DNA from: Thalassia testudinum
Lineage: Eukaryota; Streptophyta; Magnoliopsida; Alismatales; Hydrocharitaceae
DNA length: 64,000 nt
Direction of reading: 5' to 3'
Assembly (NCBI GenBank): GCA_037157565.1
Contig: JAZHRO010000026.1
Span: 36,206,501-36,270,500 of the forward strand
Position 1 is the first letter of the stretch; every line of letters begins with the position of its first letter. Below are positions 54,837 through 64,000 of the stretch, piece by piece. The notes under the pieces were generated by a model. It did no database searches. It was not told the origin of the DNA and saw only the letters and a program-made list of their open reading frames with translations. The position numbers were made by a program, and so were the translations under genes.

Positions 54837-56555
54837 TGGCCAAATTTACCAAAGGTAAAGACAACCTTGAAAAATTGCTAGGCACACACACATAAAGTTC
54901 AACCAAATTTGAATTAGGTAGTAAACCTAAGAATGATCATGAAACCCCTTGCTTTAAATCACAAAAAGACACCTAGATTTGTTGATCAAAAGGTCAAGAA
55001 TGGGTATTTACCTAATAACACGTGTTATAAGGCACTTTACTCTAACATAAGTGGACCCAGCAAGAAAAAATGGGTACTAAAAGCTACCTTGAAACTTTGT
55101 TTTGTAGGTCACCCTCAAGAAGATCAAGTAACCTATAAAGATTGGATATATCAAGAACACAATGGAAACATCAAGCCCATTAGTACATTAAGACAATTCC
55201 CTAGTGTTGGATCTCACAAAGCTAAACGAATGACAGGACCAAGGAAAGAAAAAATGAATCATGGACAATGGATGCTCAAAGCACGTGAGTAGAAAAGGAC
55301 TGTTTCTAGAGCTCAACCGCAAGGAAGGTGGAACAGTCACTTTTGGCAACTACTAAGGTCGAATTATTAGTACTAGCCAAATTGGTAACTCTAAAACTTC
55401 TTTTGATAATGTTCATTTAGTAAAAGGTCTAAAGCATAATCTTCTTAGTGCAAGTCAAATTCATGATAAAGGATATAAAATTAACTTTAATTCAGAAGGC
55501 TTTAAAATAAAAGACAAACAAACGAAACCCTATCAAAAGGTCATAGATATCAAGACATCTATATTGTTGACTTCGACAAATGTGACACCTATAATTGTCT
55601 AGTCGCATCTGACGATGAGAAAACACTTTGGCATAAAAGACTGTGACATATTCACATGAAAAATATAAGCAAACTTGTGAAACGTGACTTAGTCAAAAGC
55701 CTACAAAAAATTCACTTAAAAGAGAACCACATCTATGAATTTTGTGAACTTGGAAAATTGACAAAAACATCTTTTGAAGCAAAGACAATGGTCATCACTT
55801 GATCCCTAGAGTTACTCCATTTAGATTTGTTTAGAACTACTAAGTCTAAAAGTCTAAGTGGATATCGCTATTGTCTTATCATTATCGACGACTTCTCTAG
55901 GTTCACTTGGGTATTGTCTCTTAAGACAGGATTTAAAATTTGAGGAATTTAGTAAGCTTGTAAATAACTTATGGATGGAGAAAGAATATGTGATTACAAA
56001 AATAAGAAGCAACCATGGAGGAGAATTTGAAAATTAATAATTTTCTAAATTTTATACACAATTGGGGATTAAACAAGAATGTCTTTCCTAGAGTAGCCCA
56101 CCAAAATGGACTTGTTGAAAGAAAGAATGGGTCATTGCAAGAGTATGCCTGCACAATACTATGCGAGTCAAAGCTGCCTCGATATTTCTGGGTTGAGACA
56201 GTAAAGGCTACTTGCTATATCCAAAACTGATCATTAGTTAGATCTATCCTAAAAACACCTTTTGTATTATATTTCGGAAGATCACCTAAAATTTCCTACT
56301 TCAAAATTTTTGGGTCCAAGTGTTTTGTCCTTAATACTAAGGAAAATTTAGACAAGTTTGAAGTTCTAAGTACTGAAGGGATCTTTCTAGGTTATTCCTC
56401 ATGAAGTAAAGCCTATAGGGTCTTTAATAAGATGGCATCTGTTGTTGAAGAAACACTACATGTATCATTTAATGAGACCTTATCAAAACCCAGATTATTT
56501 GCAAATTAGGATGATGAACTTATAGAAGATCCATCTAATATAGCAGAAGAAAATT
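54837..56555 (+). pseudogene. Element P protease region and integrase
   Basis: S-W-T-M-D-A-Q-S at about 55257-55280 is the protease site with D-S-G changed to D-A-Q. Then L-V-K-G-L-K-H-N-L-L-S at about 55420, L-W-H-K-R-L near 55629 and E-L-L-H-L-D-L-F near 55810. L-I-I-I-D-D-F-S-R-F-T-W lies near 55877, and V-A-H-Q-N-G-L-V-E-R-K-N-G at 56093-56130. The C-terminal G-S-K-C-F-V-L-N block is at about 56310. Frameshifts lie near 55330 and 55935. Confidence 0.75.
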
Positions 56556-56719
56556 GTTACATTATGTGTTAAGGGTTGTTGCGTTACGTTATATTGTATG
56601 GGGCATTTTATCCTTTTATTGTTTTGTCGAACTTATGTTATAATTTTTCCCTCATTTCTCTCTATATAAAGAGGTATAGGGATGACTTAGTAATTGCAAA
56701 AATTCATTTTCTTCAACTT
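56556..56719 (+). repeat. 5' LTR of element Q
   Basis: It starts TACATTATGTGTTAAGG, close to the G LTR start TATTACATTATGTGTTGAGG. CTCTATATAAAGAGG is the TATA box. It ends in TTCTTCAAC before the primer site. Confidence 0.65.
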
Positions 56720-57104
56720 AGTATCAGAGACAAGTTGGGGACTCTACCAAGAAAACCCTAACCCTACCACCAAGCCTCGCCACTGTCACCGCCACCAGCA
56801 ACAACGACGACCAGCAGTAGTAGCAGTGCTACCACACAGGCAGCACCTCTGTTGCCAATCACTACCGCAGTAGGAGCAGTAGGAGGGTCGTTTCGACCCC
56901 CTCTTCTTCTCCAACGCCTTCTCCTTGTTGCTAAGTCTCCTCCAGTGGCAGGGAAAGGGCAGTAGGCCCTGTTTTTCCCTTGCAACAGGGTCTAGGAAGG
57001 TCCTTGGCAAGTTGGTGATGGAGTTCTATGGCAAAGACCTTCTGAAAGGTGTTTGGAAATTTGTCTTTGATTGTATGATTAAATCAGTATTTTGATTATT
57101 GTTT

Positions 57105-57232
57105 TGGGGTGCGTATTCCCCTGTTGATGCATGTTTTGAGGTATGTATTCCCCTTGGATTGTTGACCGTGTGTAAAAGCTTTTGGGGTGTGTATTCCCCG
57201 ATTGATGCATATTTTGGAATGTGTATTCCCCG
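57105..57232 (+). repeat. Four GTGTATTCCCC repeats in the Q leader
   Basis: GTGCGTATTCCCC, GTATGTATTCCCC, GTGTGTATTCCCC and GTGTGTATTCCCC lie about 35-45 bases apart, three of them with TTTTGG or TTTTGAGG text nearby. The reverse complement of this motif recurs in the leader of element G (22978-23090). Confidence 0.65.
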
Positions 57233-57285
57233 TTTCTGTCAAAATTTAGATCTGTGCTTAAAGGTGTTTGTGGTGTGTTGTCACT

Positions 57286-58099
57286 ATGGCCTCAGTGTCA
57301 TCAAAGTCCGAAGCAATGTAAGAACAGACTGGAGATAATGTACTCTATAAAAATCTATTTTTTGCTCCCATTGTGAAGCTTGATGAGACCAATTACCCGC
57401 GTTGGTCTTAGACATTTCTTGTGACTGTGGAAGGACATGAGAAGCAACATATCCTCATAAAAGTACCACCAAAGCCGATGACAACGAAATATGCAACATG
57501 GAACAGAAATGATTTCATGGTAAGGGCCTAGATGCTAAATAATGTGATACCCCGTATTGAAGATGAAGTCATATCCTACCAAACTGCCAAACAGATGTGG
57601 GATGGTTTGAAGTACGATATTCTCATGAACTTAACTACACCCAAGTCTTTCAGATTCATTATGACCTATCATTTGAAGCAGGAATCCATGAGTCTCTAGC
57701 AGTATTATTCCACCATGAAGGGACTCTTGGAGAAATATAATGCATGCAGGCCCATGTGTAGGGATTAGAGGAAGTTCTCCGCACATATGCTTCTGGCAGG
57801 ACTTAATGATAGTTATTCTGCTGCACACTCACAAATTTTGACATTGTCTGATCTTCCTCCTATTGAGGAGATATACAGGAGACTTAACAGGTTGTAAGTC
57901 CAGTCTACGCCAAAGGTTACTAGCCATACCTCCTCTGCTTATACAGCTATGAATACTCGTGGAGGATAGATAGGAGCCTTCAGAGCCAGAGGTACGGGCG
58001 TGCTGATGTTAGCCGTAGCAAGCCCACCTGCTCCTACTACGGGAGAATTGGCCACATTGACGTCAAGTATTAGAACAAACTTGGATGGCCTGGAGTTGC
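57286..58099 (+). pseudogene. Element Q gag, part before S
   Basis: M-A-S-V-S-S-K-S-E-A-M then a stop at codon 12. Continues V-K-L-D-E-T-N-Y-P-R-W-S, A-K-Q-M-W-D-G-L-K-Y, Q-Y-Y-S-T-M-K-G-L-L-E-K-Y-N-A-C and L-T-L-S-D-L-P-P-I-E-E-I-Y. The knuckle near 58029-58072 reads C-S-Y-Y-G-R-I-G-H-I-D-V-K-Y: second and last Cys are Tyr. Confidence 0.75.
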
Positions 58100-58127
58100 T
58101 GTTAAGACTCGTGTCATTAATCATTTT

Positions 58128-59010
58128 TAAGACGTCCATACTTTAGGTCAGACGTCTGATAAGATGTCTGGACTGAGGGTCAGACGTCTTGCAAGGCATT
58201 TGGACTCATTCCCAGACGTCTGAAAATCGAAATTTTCGTGTACGTCCTCACGTCTGCGCACGTGCTGCGCGCAGACAGTACGCAACCCTCGTTTCTCCTC
58301 CTCTCTACTTTCGCCCAACGCAAACCCTAACCCCACACCTTATATAACCCCCTCCTCTCCCTCACACCACCCCCACTTCCAGCCACCCTTCTCCTTCCTC
58401 CAGCGAGAGCAGCGAGCAGCGAGCGTGAGCGGCGTGGGAGGAGAGGAGCAGCGAGGGGAAGAGAGGAGAGCAAGCACGCGAGCTCGTGTGGGAGCTCGCC
58501 GGGGAGCTCACAGCCGATCGGCGCGTGCGTAAGGCGGAGGAGTGCGTCGAGGAGATCCTCCTCGACACTGCTGCAGCGGGCGCGGCGCAGCCAAGCGCAA
58601 CGCGAAGAGGCAAAGGCAGGTTCTGATTCTGGGATTTTCCCAGAATCAGACGTCTGGAGGAGGTTCCAGACGACTGAGAGGTAAGCTTCGCAACGTACAT
58701 CTTCTTTGTGGATACGGCCATGTAGGCCATTCCGTCGAGGCACTGTTTCGTGCCTTATTGAGAAGATTTCGTTGACACGTGTAGGATTCGCTTCAGGAAA
58801 GCGCGGGACACGCCCTCCCACGTAGTTCGGACGTCTAGGCGAGGCATCAGACGACGGGAAGCGTTTCCAGACGTCCGGAGAAGTGGTCGGACGTCTGGAA
58901 CTGGGTCCAGATGGTCCAGCGGAGTTCCTGGACGTCTGAGGAGTAGCACGAGACTGAGGTATGGCTCTAGGCTCTTTTAAGATGTCTGGAATGTGTTCCA
59001 GACGTCTGAT
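58128..59010 (+). repeat. Cluster of GACGTCTG palindromic motifs in S
   Basis: The palindrome CAGACGTCTG or one-base variants (AGACGTCC, AGATGTCTGG, CAGACGACTG) appear about fifteen times, in two groups (58128-58225 and 58650-59010). GACGTC is the C-box recognised by plant bZIP proteins. The copies are embedded in phrases such as TTCCAGACGTCTG. Confidence 0.65.
58336..58350 (+). promoter_or_regulatory. TATA box of LTR S
   Basis: CACCTTATATAACCCC followed by CT-rich text and CACACCACCC, a typical plant core promoter arrangement. It lies downstream of the first group of GACGTC palindromes. Confidence 0.5.
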
Positions 59011-60868
59011 TTGAGTCAGAATCCCTATTTTTGACCCGTTTAGGACCCGTTTGAGGCCCGATTTCCGCAATTAAGATACCGATGTTTCCTGCATGATTTC
59101 CTCTACTTGTTGGAATACTTTCTATATTGTTCTGAGTAGTCTCTTGTGATTGATCCTTGTGATAGGACCTAGTTCCATTGCGGGTTTGAGGTTTGCTGAG
59201 GCACGTAGACCTGTCGATCAAGCCCCCACTACTCCTGAGTTTACTGGTAGAGTGGCTTCCCCTTAATTTAATTAAAACATAAATGCATGTGTGGAATGAA
59301 TGATTAGAACCTAGGATGTGGCATGAATCCTATGATTAGAAATACTGAAATGTCTGTATTGAATGAATGGATTGCAGTCTTGAATGAGTAGATAGAATGA
59401 TAACAAATGCATGTAATTGAATAACAGTTGCTTGCGAAATATGTAGTACTTGTGCTAGTTAATTTTTTAATGTAATTCTCCTGTTGCACACATAATATGA
59501 GCTGCATGTATATAATTTAAAAATGGAAAGGTGAATGTTGGAAACACGAGCTATCTGTGAATAAACTGGATATGGAAATGTGAACGATAGAATTACCCGT
59601 TGCATGTGTATAACCTGAGAATGGAAATAGAAATGATGAAACCTGGTATGGAATGACATGAGGTATATGAGCATGAACCCTATGGGGAATTAGGAGTAGA
59701 GCTCCTGAAAATAAATGGAATGGAACTGGAAATGTGAGTGGGGAAGTGAGCTGGCCCTTGAGTACCGAGTACCAAGGAGAGCGACTGTCCCCCTGTTTAG
59801 TGCAGAACGGAGTTAGCCGCCCTTGGGTTGGGACCTGGGGTTAGGATTGGCCACTCTGTACCGACTTCTTGGCCCTCGCGTACACAGTACCGGGGAGAGC
59901 TACTAGTGTAGGGAGAGAACCAGCCACCCCACGAAGCTCAGGGTTCAGCTAGCCGCCCTACACCGACTTGTTAGGCCCACTGGGAAAACCAGGGTAGTCA
60001 GGCGAGGATGCGCGGACTGTGAAGGGGTAAGACCCCTGTTTGATTTTTAGGGGCTAGACCCCAGTTACTGAGAGGGCTATGCCCTATACTGGTTCCGTGC
60101 TATACTTTGGGCGCACTCGCTAACGGAAGCAACTGACCGCGTGCCAGTGCGGGGTAGCTACCCGTGTGCTTATCGCACGTGTCGTAGTCACCGTTATGTC
60201 TGTCCGTGACCTTGGGGTGGTTGACTGAGTGTAGGACCACCACGGGGGACTCTCCCGACCAGGAGAGCACCACGTGCTACTTCTACTCTTCGGAAAAGAC
60301 TGCAATCAAGATCGTTCCCACGAGGAACATTCGAGATCAAAAAAGAGACCTGATAATTAAATTAAGTGGTGAAAGAAAGAATAATTAGTTAAAGAAAGAA
60401 AGAAATTGAAAAACAATAGCTACCTGTCCACCTTTACTGCTTAGTAGTTGGTTGCCACTCTACTCAGCGTTCGCTGACGTTTTGTACTCATAATTTTTTT
60501 CAGGTCCAGGTGTTGAGCAGCCAGAGCATACAGCTGCAGAGGGTGCTGGGTCCAGTAGAGTCCAGTAATTGTAGTTCTTTTGTACTCATTTGTAGTAGTG
60601 AGTAACTTCTTGTACTTTTATATTCTGTACTCTTTCGTTCTGCACATTATATTCCTGTACCCGTTCACTTTCCTACTGTTGTGGTGGTGTGTACTGTAGT
60701 AGTTTACTTCCTTACTGCTGTACTTTATTATTGTTAGTTGCTTGCATGGTGAATGTGATTTATTTTACTGCTTTTTGGTTACTTTCTCGTTAGACGACTA
60801 GGTCTTGGGGATCAGTCGAGTCGGTCCGGTCTCGTGTCCTGTAGGGATTCAAGAACCGGGTCATAACA

Positions 60869-60990
60869 GTTGCCAACCAAGTTTTTGTGACTACACCTCC
60901 AGCTGTGCCTACTGAGGCAATGACCCTTGCAGAAGCAGACTATGATGCAATTGTACAATGTCTAGCTCAGTTGACCCCTTCCTCCAAGCA
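60869..60990 (+). pseudogene. Element Q gag, part after S
   Basis: V-A-N-Q-V-F-V-T-T-P-P, then L-A-E-A-D-Y-D-A-I-V-Q-C-L-A-Q-L-T, which is the post-knuckle gag segment (compare A-D-Y-D-A-L-V-Q in G). It continues the same frame as before S and ends near 60990. Confidence 0.75.
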
Positions 60991-61430
60991 ACCGTCGAGG
61001 AAGATAATTTCTCACCTCTCTTCTCTTTACTGCTTTCTAGAGTAGATTTATCGCTTTCTAGTTGTAATATTTCCAACTTTCTAGTGTAGTAATCAGTTGT
61101 AATGAATATTCCTCTGTGGTTATGAAATCCATGTTTATTCTATTTCTATTTTGTCTTTATTTGCATTATTCTCTCTTTCTTCTATTAATTATTCTTTAAG
61201 TAGATAGCTAATTTAGATTTAATTCGACCAGCTAATCTGCTTAGTGACAACAAATCAAATGCGAGTTTTAATCAAATGTCTGCCTCCCTATGTTCGACCT
61301 GAAATTCCTGTTGAGTTTCGGCTAAAATTATCTGTTGACGAATTTTTCTCGCAAATTACGCTACGACGGGTTTTCAAAACTCAACTCTTTTTGCGACGAT
61401 TCTCTACATCAACACGGCCTATATAGGGGT
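60991..61430. other. Unassigned stretch with gypsy-like flavour
   Basis: AT-rich, with CTTTCTAG repeated three times (60987-61085). The part before 61430 resembles the end of a large LTR and its following region. The 60-codon open frame at 61244 is not recognised. No border repeats were found. Confidence 0.35.
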
Positions 61431-62517
61431 TCCATCCTCTAAGAAGTATGGGATCTTCTCAAAAAAAGTAACATTTGCTTCAACAATATATCTCCTGCGG
61501 ATAGGGCCATAACACCTATATCCCTTCTCGATTCTGGAATACCCAAGGAAGACACACTTGACTACCCAGGGTGAAAACTTGTCTTGGTTACCATATACCT
61601 ATACAAAATAAGTACACCCAAAAATCCTCAATGGAAGAACAAAGGACCTGTTGCAATCTAGATAGATCACCTGATATGGAATCTATCCTCCAAGCACAGA
61701 CGAAGGCACCCGATTAATCAGATACCCCGTAGTAAGTATAACATCTCCCCAGAACTATTAAGGAACCTTCATGTGAATTATCAAGATCCCAGCAATATCA
61801 ATAAGATGTCTAAGCTTTCTCTCGGCCATGCCATTTTGTTGGGATGTATAAGCACACGATGTCTAGTGAATAATGCCTCTGGAACAGAAAAGCTCATGTG
61901 CATCTCGCTGCATAAACTCTAATGTATTATCACTGCAGAAAACCTTGACGCTGGTAGCAAACTAGGTTTGAACCTCTAAAAGAGACTACTGTATAATTTG
62001 AGGAATCTCTGACTGAGCCTTCATCAGGAAGACTCAAGTAAGACAACGATGATCATCCACAAAGACTGCATAATACCGATGTCCTCCTGGAGTAGGTACT
62101 CTAGATGGCCCCCAGACATCACAGTGCACAAGAGAAAAGTGAATAGTACTTACCTCAGCATCTCTCTATGGATATATACTCCCATGATGCTTCCTAAGCT
62201 GGTAATCCTCACACTCCAAAGTCAAGGAGTCTGGTAGATCAAGATACATCTAACGCATCTTCTTAAGTGATGGGTGTCCAAGTCTCATGTGCCATAGCCA
62301 AAGATTAGTGGCAATGGAAACTGCTCCAGCAAACAAAGTAGCCATGTCAAGGTAATAGAGACCATCTCACTCTATACCCCCGCCTATAATCTCTCCTGTT
62401 TAACGATCCTGGAAGTAGTAATGTGCTTCATCAAACACTACACAACACCCAAGGTCTTTACAGATGTGACTCACGGACAATAGGTTCATCGGGAACTCAG
62501 GAGCACAATGAACCTCT
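61431..62517 (-). pseudogene. Element T integrase
   Basis: Reverse complement shows L-L-S-V-S-H-I-C-K-D-L-G-C near 62490-62450, L-W-H-M-R-L-G-H-P-S-L-K-K-M near 62295-62260, and H-C-D-V-W-G-P-S-R-V and V-F-V-D-D-H near 62130-62060. S-Q-Q-N-G-M-A-E-R-K-L-R-H lies near 61840, and F-G-C-T-Y-F-V then K-C-V-F-L-G-Y-S near 61620-61550. Several stops interrupt it. Confidence 0.75.
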
Positions 62518-63042
62518 TTAATCATCATCTTCAAGGATGCACACACTTCCAACCACTATGATTGGTGACGTGGCCCCATTGGCCACTCTGACATCTCTGA
62601 TCCCACGTGGATTTGTGGGATTCACCAACCACTCAACATTGCCTGTGAGATGTATAGAGGCACCAGAAGCACGTGCCTTTAGCTCCATCTTCTTCAAGTC
62701 TCCTTGGGTTGCACACGCATGCCCTTGTAGGCCTACAATGGGCCTTTCAAGCAATCCCATCACATCTTCCTTAAATGAAAGAAGAATCATCATGCTTGAT
62801 AAAGGAAGATTCATCAACCAAGGTGAGAGAAGACTCATCACCACATGCACTAAGCATGAGAGAAGGCTCATCATGCACGTCACGACATCAAGGATGGGAA
62901 CCACCGACCACCTGCCGACCTGTAGGGTTACCGGCAGGCCTCCAACGGCGATGTCGACGACACTGGGTCCATCGACAGAACTGCCAGCAACGTCGGCGGA
63001 CCCAATAGCAGTGGCGACGGCATTAGGAGATGTTTCTCCCAT
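62518..63042 (-). pseudogene. Element T shortened gag and protease N-terminus
   Basis: Open for 174 codons from M-G-E-T-S-P-N-A. The second half, K-M-E-L-K-A-R-A-S-G-A-S and F/W-V-N-P-T-N-P-R-G-I-R-D-V-R-V-A-N-G-A, is gag end and protease bridge. The protease D-S-G site itself is missing between N-V-E-W and L-V-N-P. The first half matches nothing known and may be leader fused by a deletion. Most of gag is absent. Confidence 0.6.
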
Positions 63043-63171
63043 GTTGCTGCTACTGCAATCTCAACTTTGTTTCTCCATCGAATCACCTTTCTATTAGTGA
63101 TTCGATCATCTTTTGGGTGGGTATTTGGTAGGATATCGGAGCACCAACCTAGGACCATTGCTCTGATACCA

Positions 63172-63300
63172 TGTAAAGGGAAAAAGATGCATTACTATTG
63201 AAAGGAAACCCTAGCCTTTCTTTTATAATAGAGAGGTGTGGGAAAATTACATAGTCATCCAAAAATAACGTAAAATAGTAAATACATCCTAGGCTCAACA
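63172..63300 (-). repeat. 5' LTR of element T
   Basis: 129 bp; in sense TGTTGAGCCT...CCCTTTACA, followed by TGGTATCAGAGC, a perfect primer site. CTCTATTATAAAAG is the TATA box. Confidence 0.7.
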
Positions 63301-64000
63301 GAATCAATATACTAAAATAAAGGAAGTAAAGATCCAATGTTTAAAGATTCAAGTGTAGTTAGGAAACTTTTATGCTTGGCATTTATGAAATCAAACATCA
63401 CTTTTGTAATTAACCATGTGAGTCAATTTATGGGAAACCCTTCTATAGTTACTAATCTTATGTAAGTTTGATTCTTAGGAACTTAAAAGGTCACAGCCGA
63501 AAGGCTTCTTCTTTAGGTGCAATGGGCATCTTGAGTTATATGCCTATTCAATTGTTGATTATGCTAGCTCCTCAAAGGATAGGAAATCCATTACTGACGA
63601 TGCTACTTTTCTTAAAGGTAATCCAATGACTTGCTATAGCAAGAAACAATCTATATTTGATCAGTCTAATGCACAGTTAGACAACTGAGATATGGCTTAT
63701 GCAACATATGAATTGATGCAGATTGCTTCCTTTTTAGCAAAGTTTAGTTTTAAACCAAAATTCCTATTCCAATATTCTATCATAAGCCAGTGGCTTGTAT
63801 TAAATCCAACCAAGTACTTCATGAATGAACAAAGCATAATTGCCAATTTACCAGGAAAGTGGTGCTTGATGGGAAGATTGCTATATTGTGTACTCCTTCT
63901 AAGCTTCATGTTGTAAACATTTTTACAAAGGAACTTTTTAAGAAGCAACACATTTCTCTATGACAAGATGGGTATAATTGATGTCTATACTCTAGCTTGA
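63301..64000 (+). pseudogene. Copia RNase H fragment U at the right edge
   Basis: V-D-Y-A-S-S-S/K-D-R-K-S-I at about 63550-63585, M-T-C-Y-S-K-K-Q-S near 63628, M-A-Y-A-T-Y-E-L at 63692, and the ending I-D-V-Y-T-L-A with stop at 63998-64000. It is the C-terminal end of a sense Copia pol; RT is not seen to the left because T occupies the place. Stops at 63661 and 63690 interrupt it. Confidence 0.7.

Larger units (their letters stand above)
50825..56555 (+). mobile_element. SIRE/Maximus-like Copia element P, 3' part missing
   Basis: A long LTR (about 50825-51783), primer site TGGTATCGAAGC (51785-51796), gag start 51817 interrupted by element R, coiled-coil spacer, protease and integrase. It breaks at 56555, where element Q begins. 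RT and RNase H are missing. The gag and the long spacer differ from the short-LTR Copia group here. Confidence 0.7.
58100..60868 (+). mobile_element. Solo LTR S, probably Ty3/gypsy, gttgc duplication
   Basis: A 2,769-bp block with TGTTA at the start and TAACA at the end, flanked by GTTGC at 58095-58099 and 60869-60873; gag of Q reads on across it. It has no coding domain and no internal duplication, so it is one LTR left after recombination. The size and the ends (TGTTAAGACTCG and GGGTCATAACA) fit large plant gypsy LTRs of the Tekay/Del kind; that lineage call is an inference. The orientation given assumes the promoter at 58338. Confidence 0.75.
56556..60990 (+). mobile_element. Copia element Q, 5' part only, split by solo LTR S
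   Basis: 5' LTR about 56556-56719, primer site TTAGTATCAGAG (56720-56731), leader, and gag from 57286. Gag is interrupted by S (58100-60868) and resumes to about 60990, where it stops. Pol and the 3' LTR are not seen. Leader motif and LTR start link it to element G. Confidence 0.7.
61431..63300 (-). mobile_element. Copia element T, antisense, truncated after integrase
   Basis: 5' LTR 63172-63300, primer site CTCTGATACCA (63161-63171), a short gag remnant, protease bridge and integrase running right to left, stopping at about 61431. RT, RNase H and 3' LTR are missing. The coding text is of a different Copia lineage from the main group. Confidence 0.7.

Noticed and set aside
58327..59070. 247-codon antisense open frame in LTR S
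   Set aside because: Lies across the promoter and the GACGTC palindromes of a non-coding LTR; the palindromic, GC-rich text keeps several frames open. No domain recognised.
1..64000. CRISPR arrays, bacterial operons, phage or plasmid features
   Set aside because: No spaced identical short repeats or bacterial gene structure; all signals are plant transposon in kind.

Overview
The window is a stretch of plant nuclear DNA built almost entirely from nested, decayed transposable elements. Nearly all of it is Ty1/Copia LTR retrotransposon sequence. The evidence is gag zinc knuckles, the DSG-type protease region, integrase, reverse transcriptase (Y-x-D-D) and RNase H, initiator-Met-tRNA primer sites of the TGGTATCAGAGC type, polypurine tracts of the TTGAGGGGGAG type, and short LTRs (about 125-255 bp). 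No intact gene was found. Every gag-pol reading frame carries many stops and frameshifts. The only host-gene signal is one exon of an ABCA-type transporter with clean splice sites. The organism is an angiosperm with a Copia-rich, heavily methylated genome; I cannot name the species.

Layout, left to right. 1-1127: inverted repeat and an antisense gag fragment. 1128-4843: sense Copia E1 (target duplication attat, protease and integrase deleted) inside antisense Copia A (LTR 5657-5782). 5783-17945: sense Copia C, interrupted by antisense Copia B (5979-14071), a hAT-like DNA transposon D (14853-16495) and a small MITE (16910-17433). B in turn carries an unidentified 1.8 kb insert (about 6241-8035) and a 1.4 kb non-autonomous LTR element V (10457-11834). 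17946-18565: ABCA exon and intron. 18566-23556: antisense Copia G, nearly full length. 23675-25562: non-autonomous LTR element H. 25568-30473: antisense Copia J with non-autonomous element I (26508-28579) inside. 30474-33350: sense Copia K, truncated. 33351-35590: a long-LTR SIRE/Maximus-like piece L. 35591-35862: stray RT fragment. 35863-50071: sense Copia M, containing full-length sense N (37268-42376) and full-length antisense O (43466-48656). 50072-50824: unassigned. 50825-56555: SIRE/Maximus-like P with non-autonomous element R (51880-53614) in its gag. 56556-60990: sense Copia Q with a 2.77 kb solo LTR S, probably Ty3/gypsy, in its gag (58100-60868). 61431-63300: antisense Copia T. 63301-64000: sense Copia RNase H fragment U.

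Insertion junctions are unusually readable. Exact 5-bp target duplications are visible for E1, V, H, I, N, O, R and S, and degenerate 8-bp duplications for D and the MITE, so the order of insertions can be reconstructed. The most interesting material is a family of three short, gag-pol-less LTR elements (H, I, R). They share about 250-bp LTRs, a primer site, a repeat-rich 3' internal region and a fossil of the last pol codons next to the polypurine tract. These features suggest a non-autonomous family derived from, and mobilised by, the Copia elements around it.
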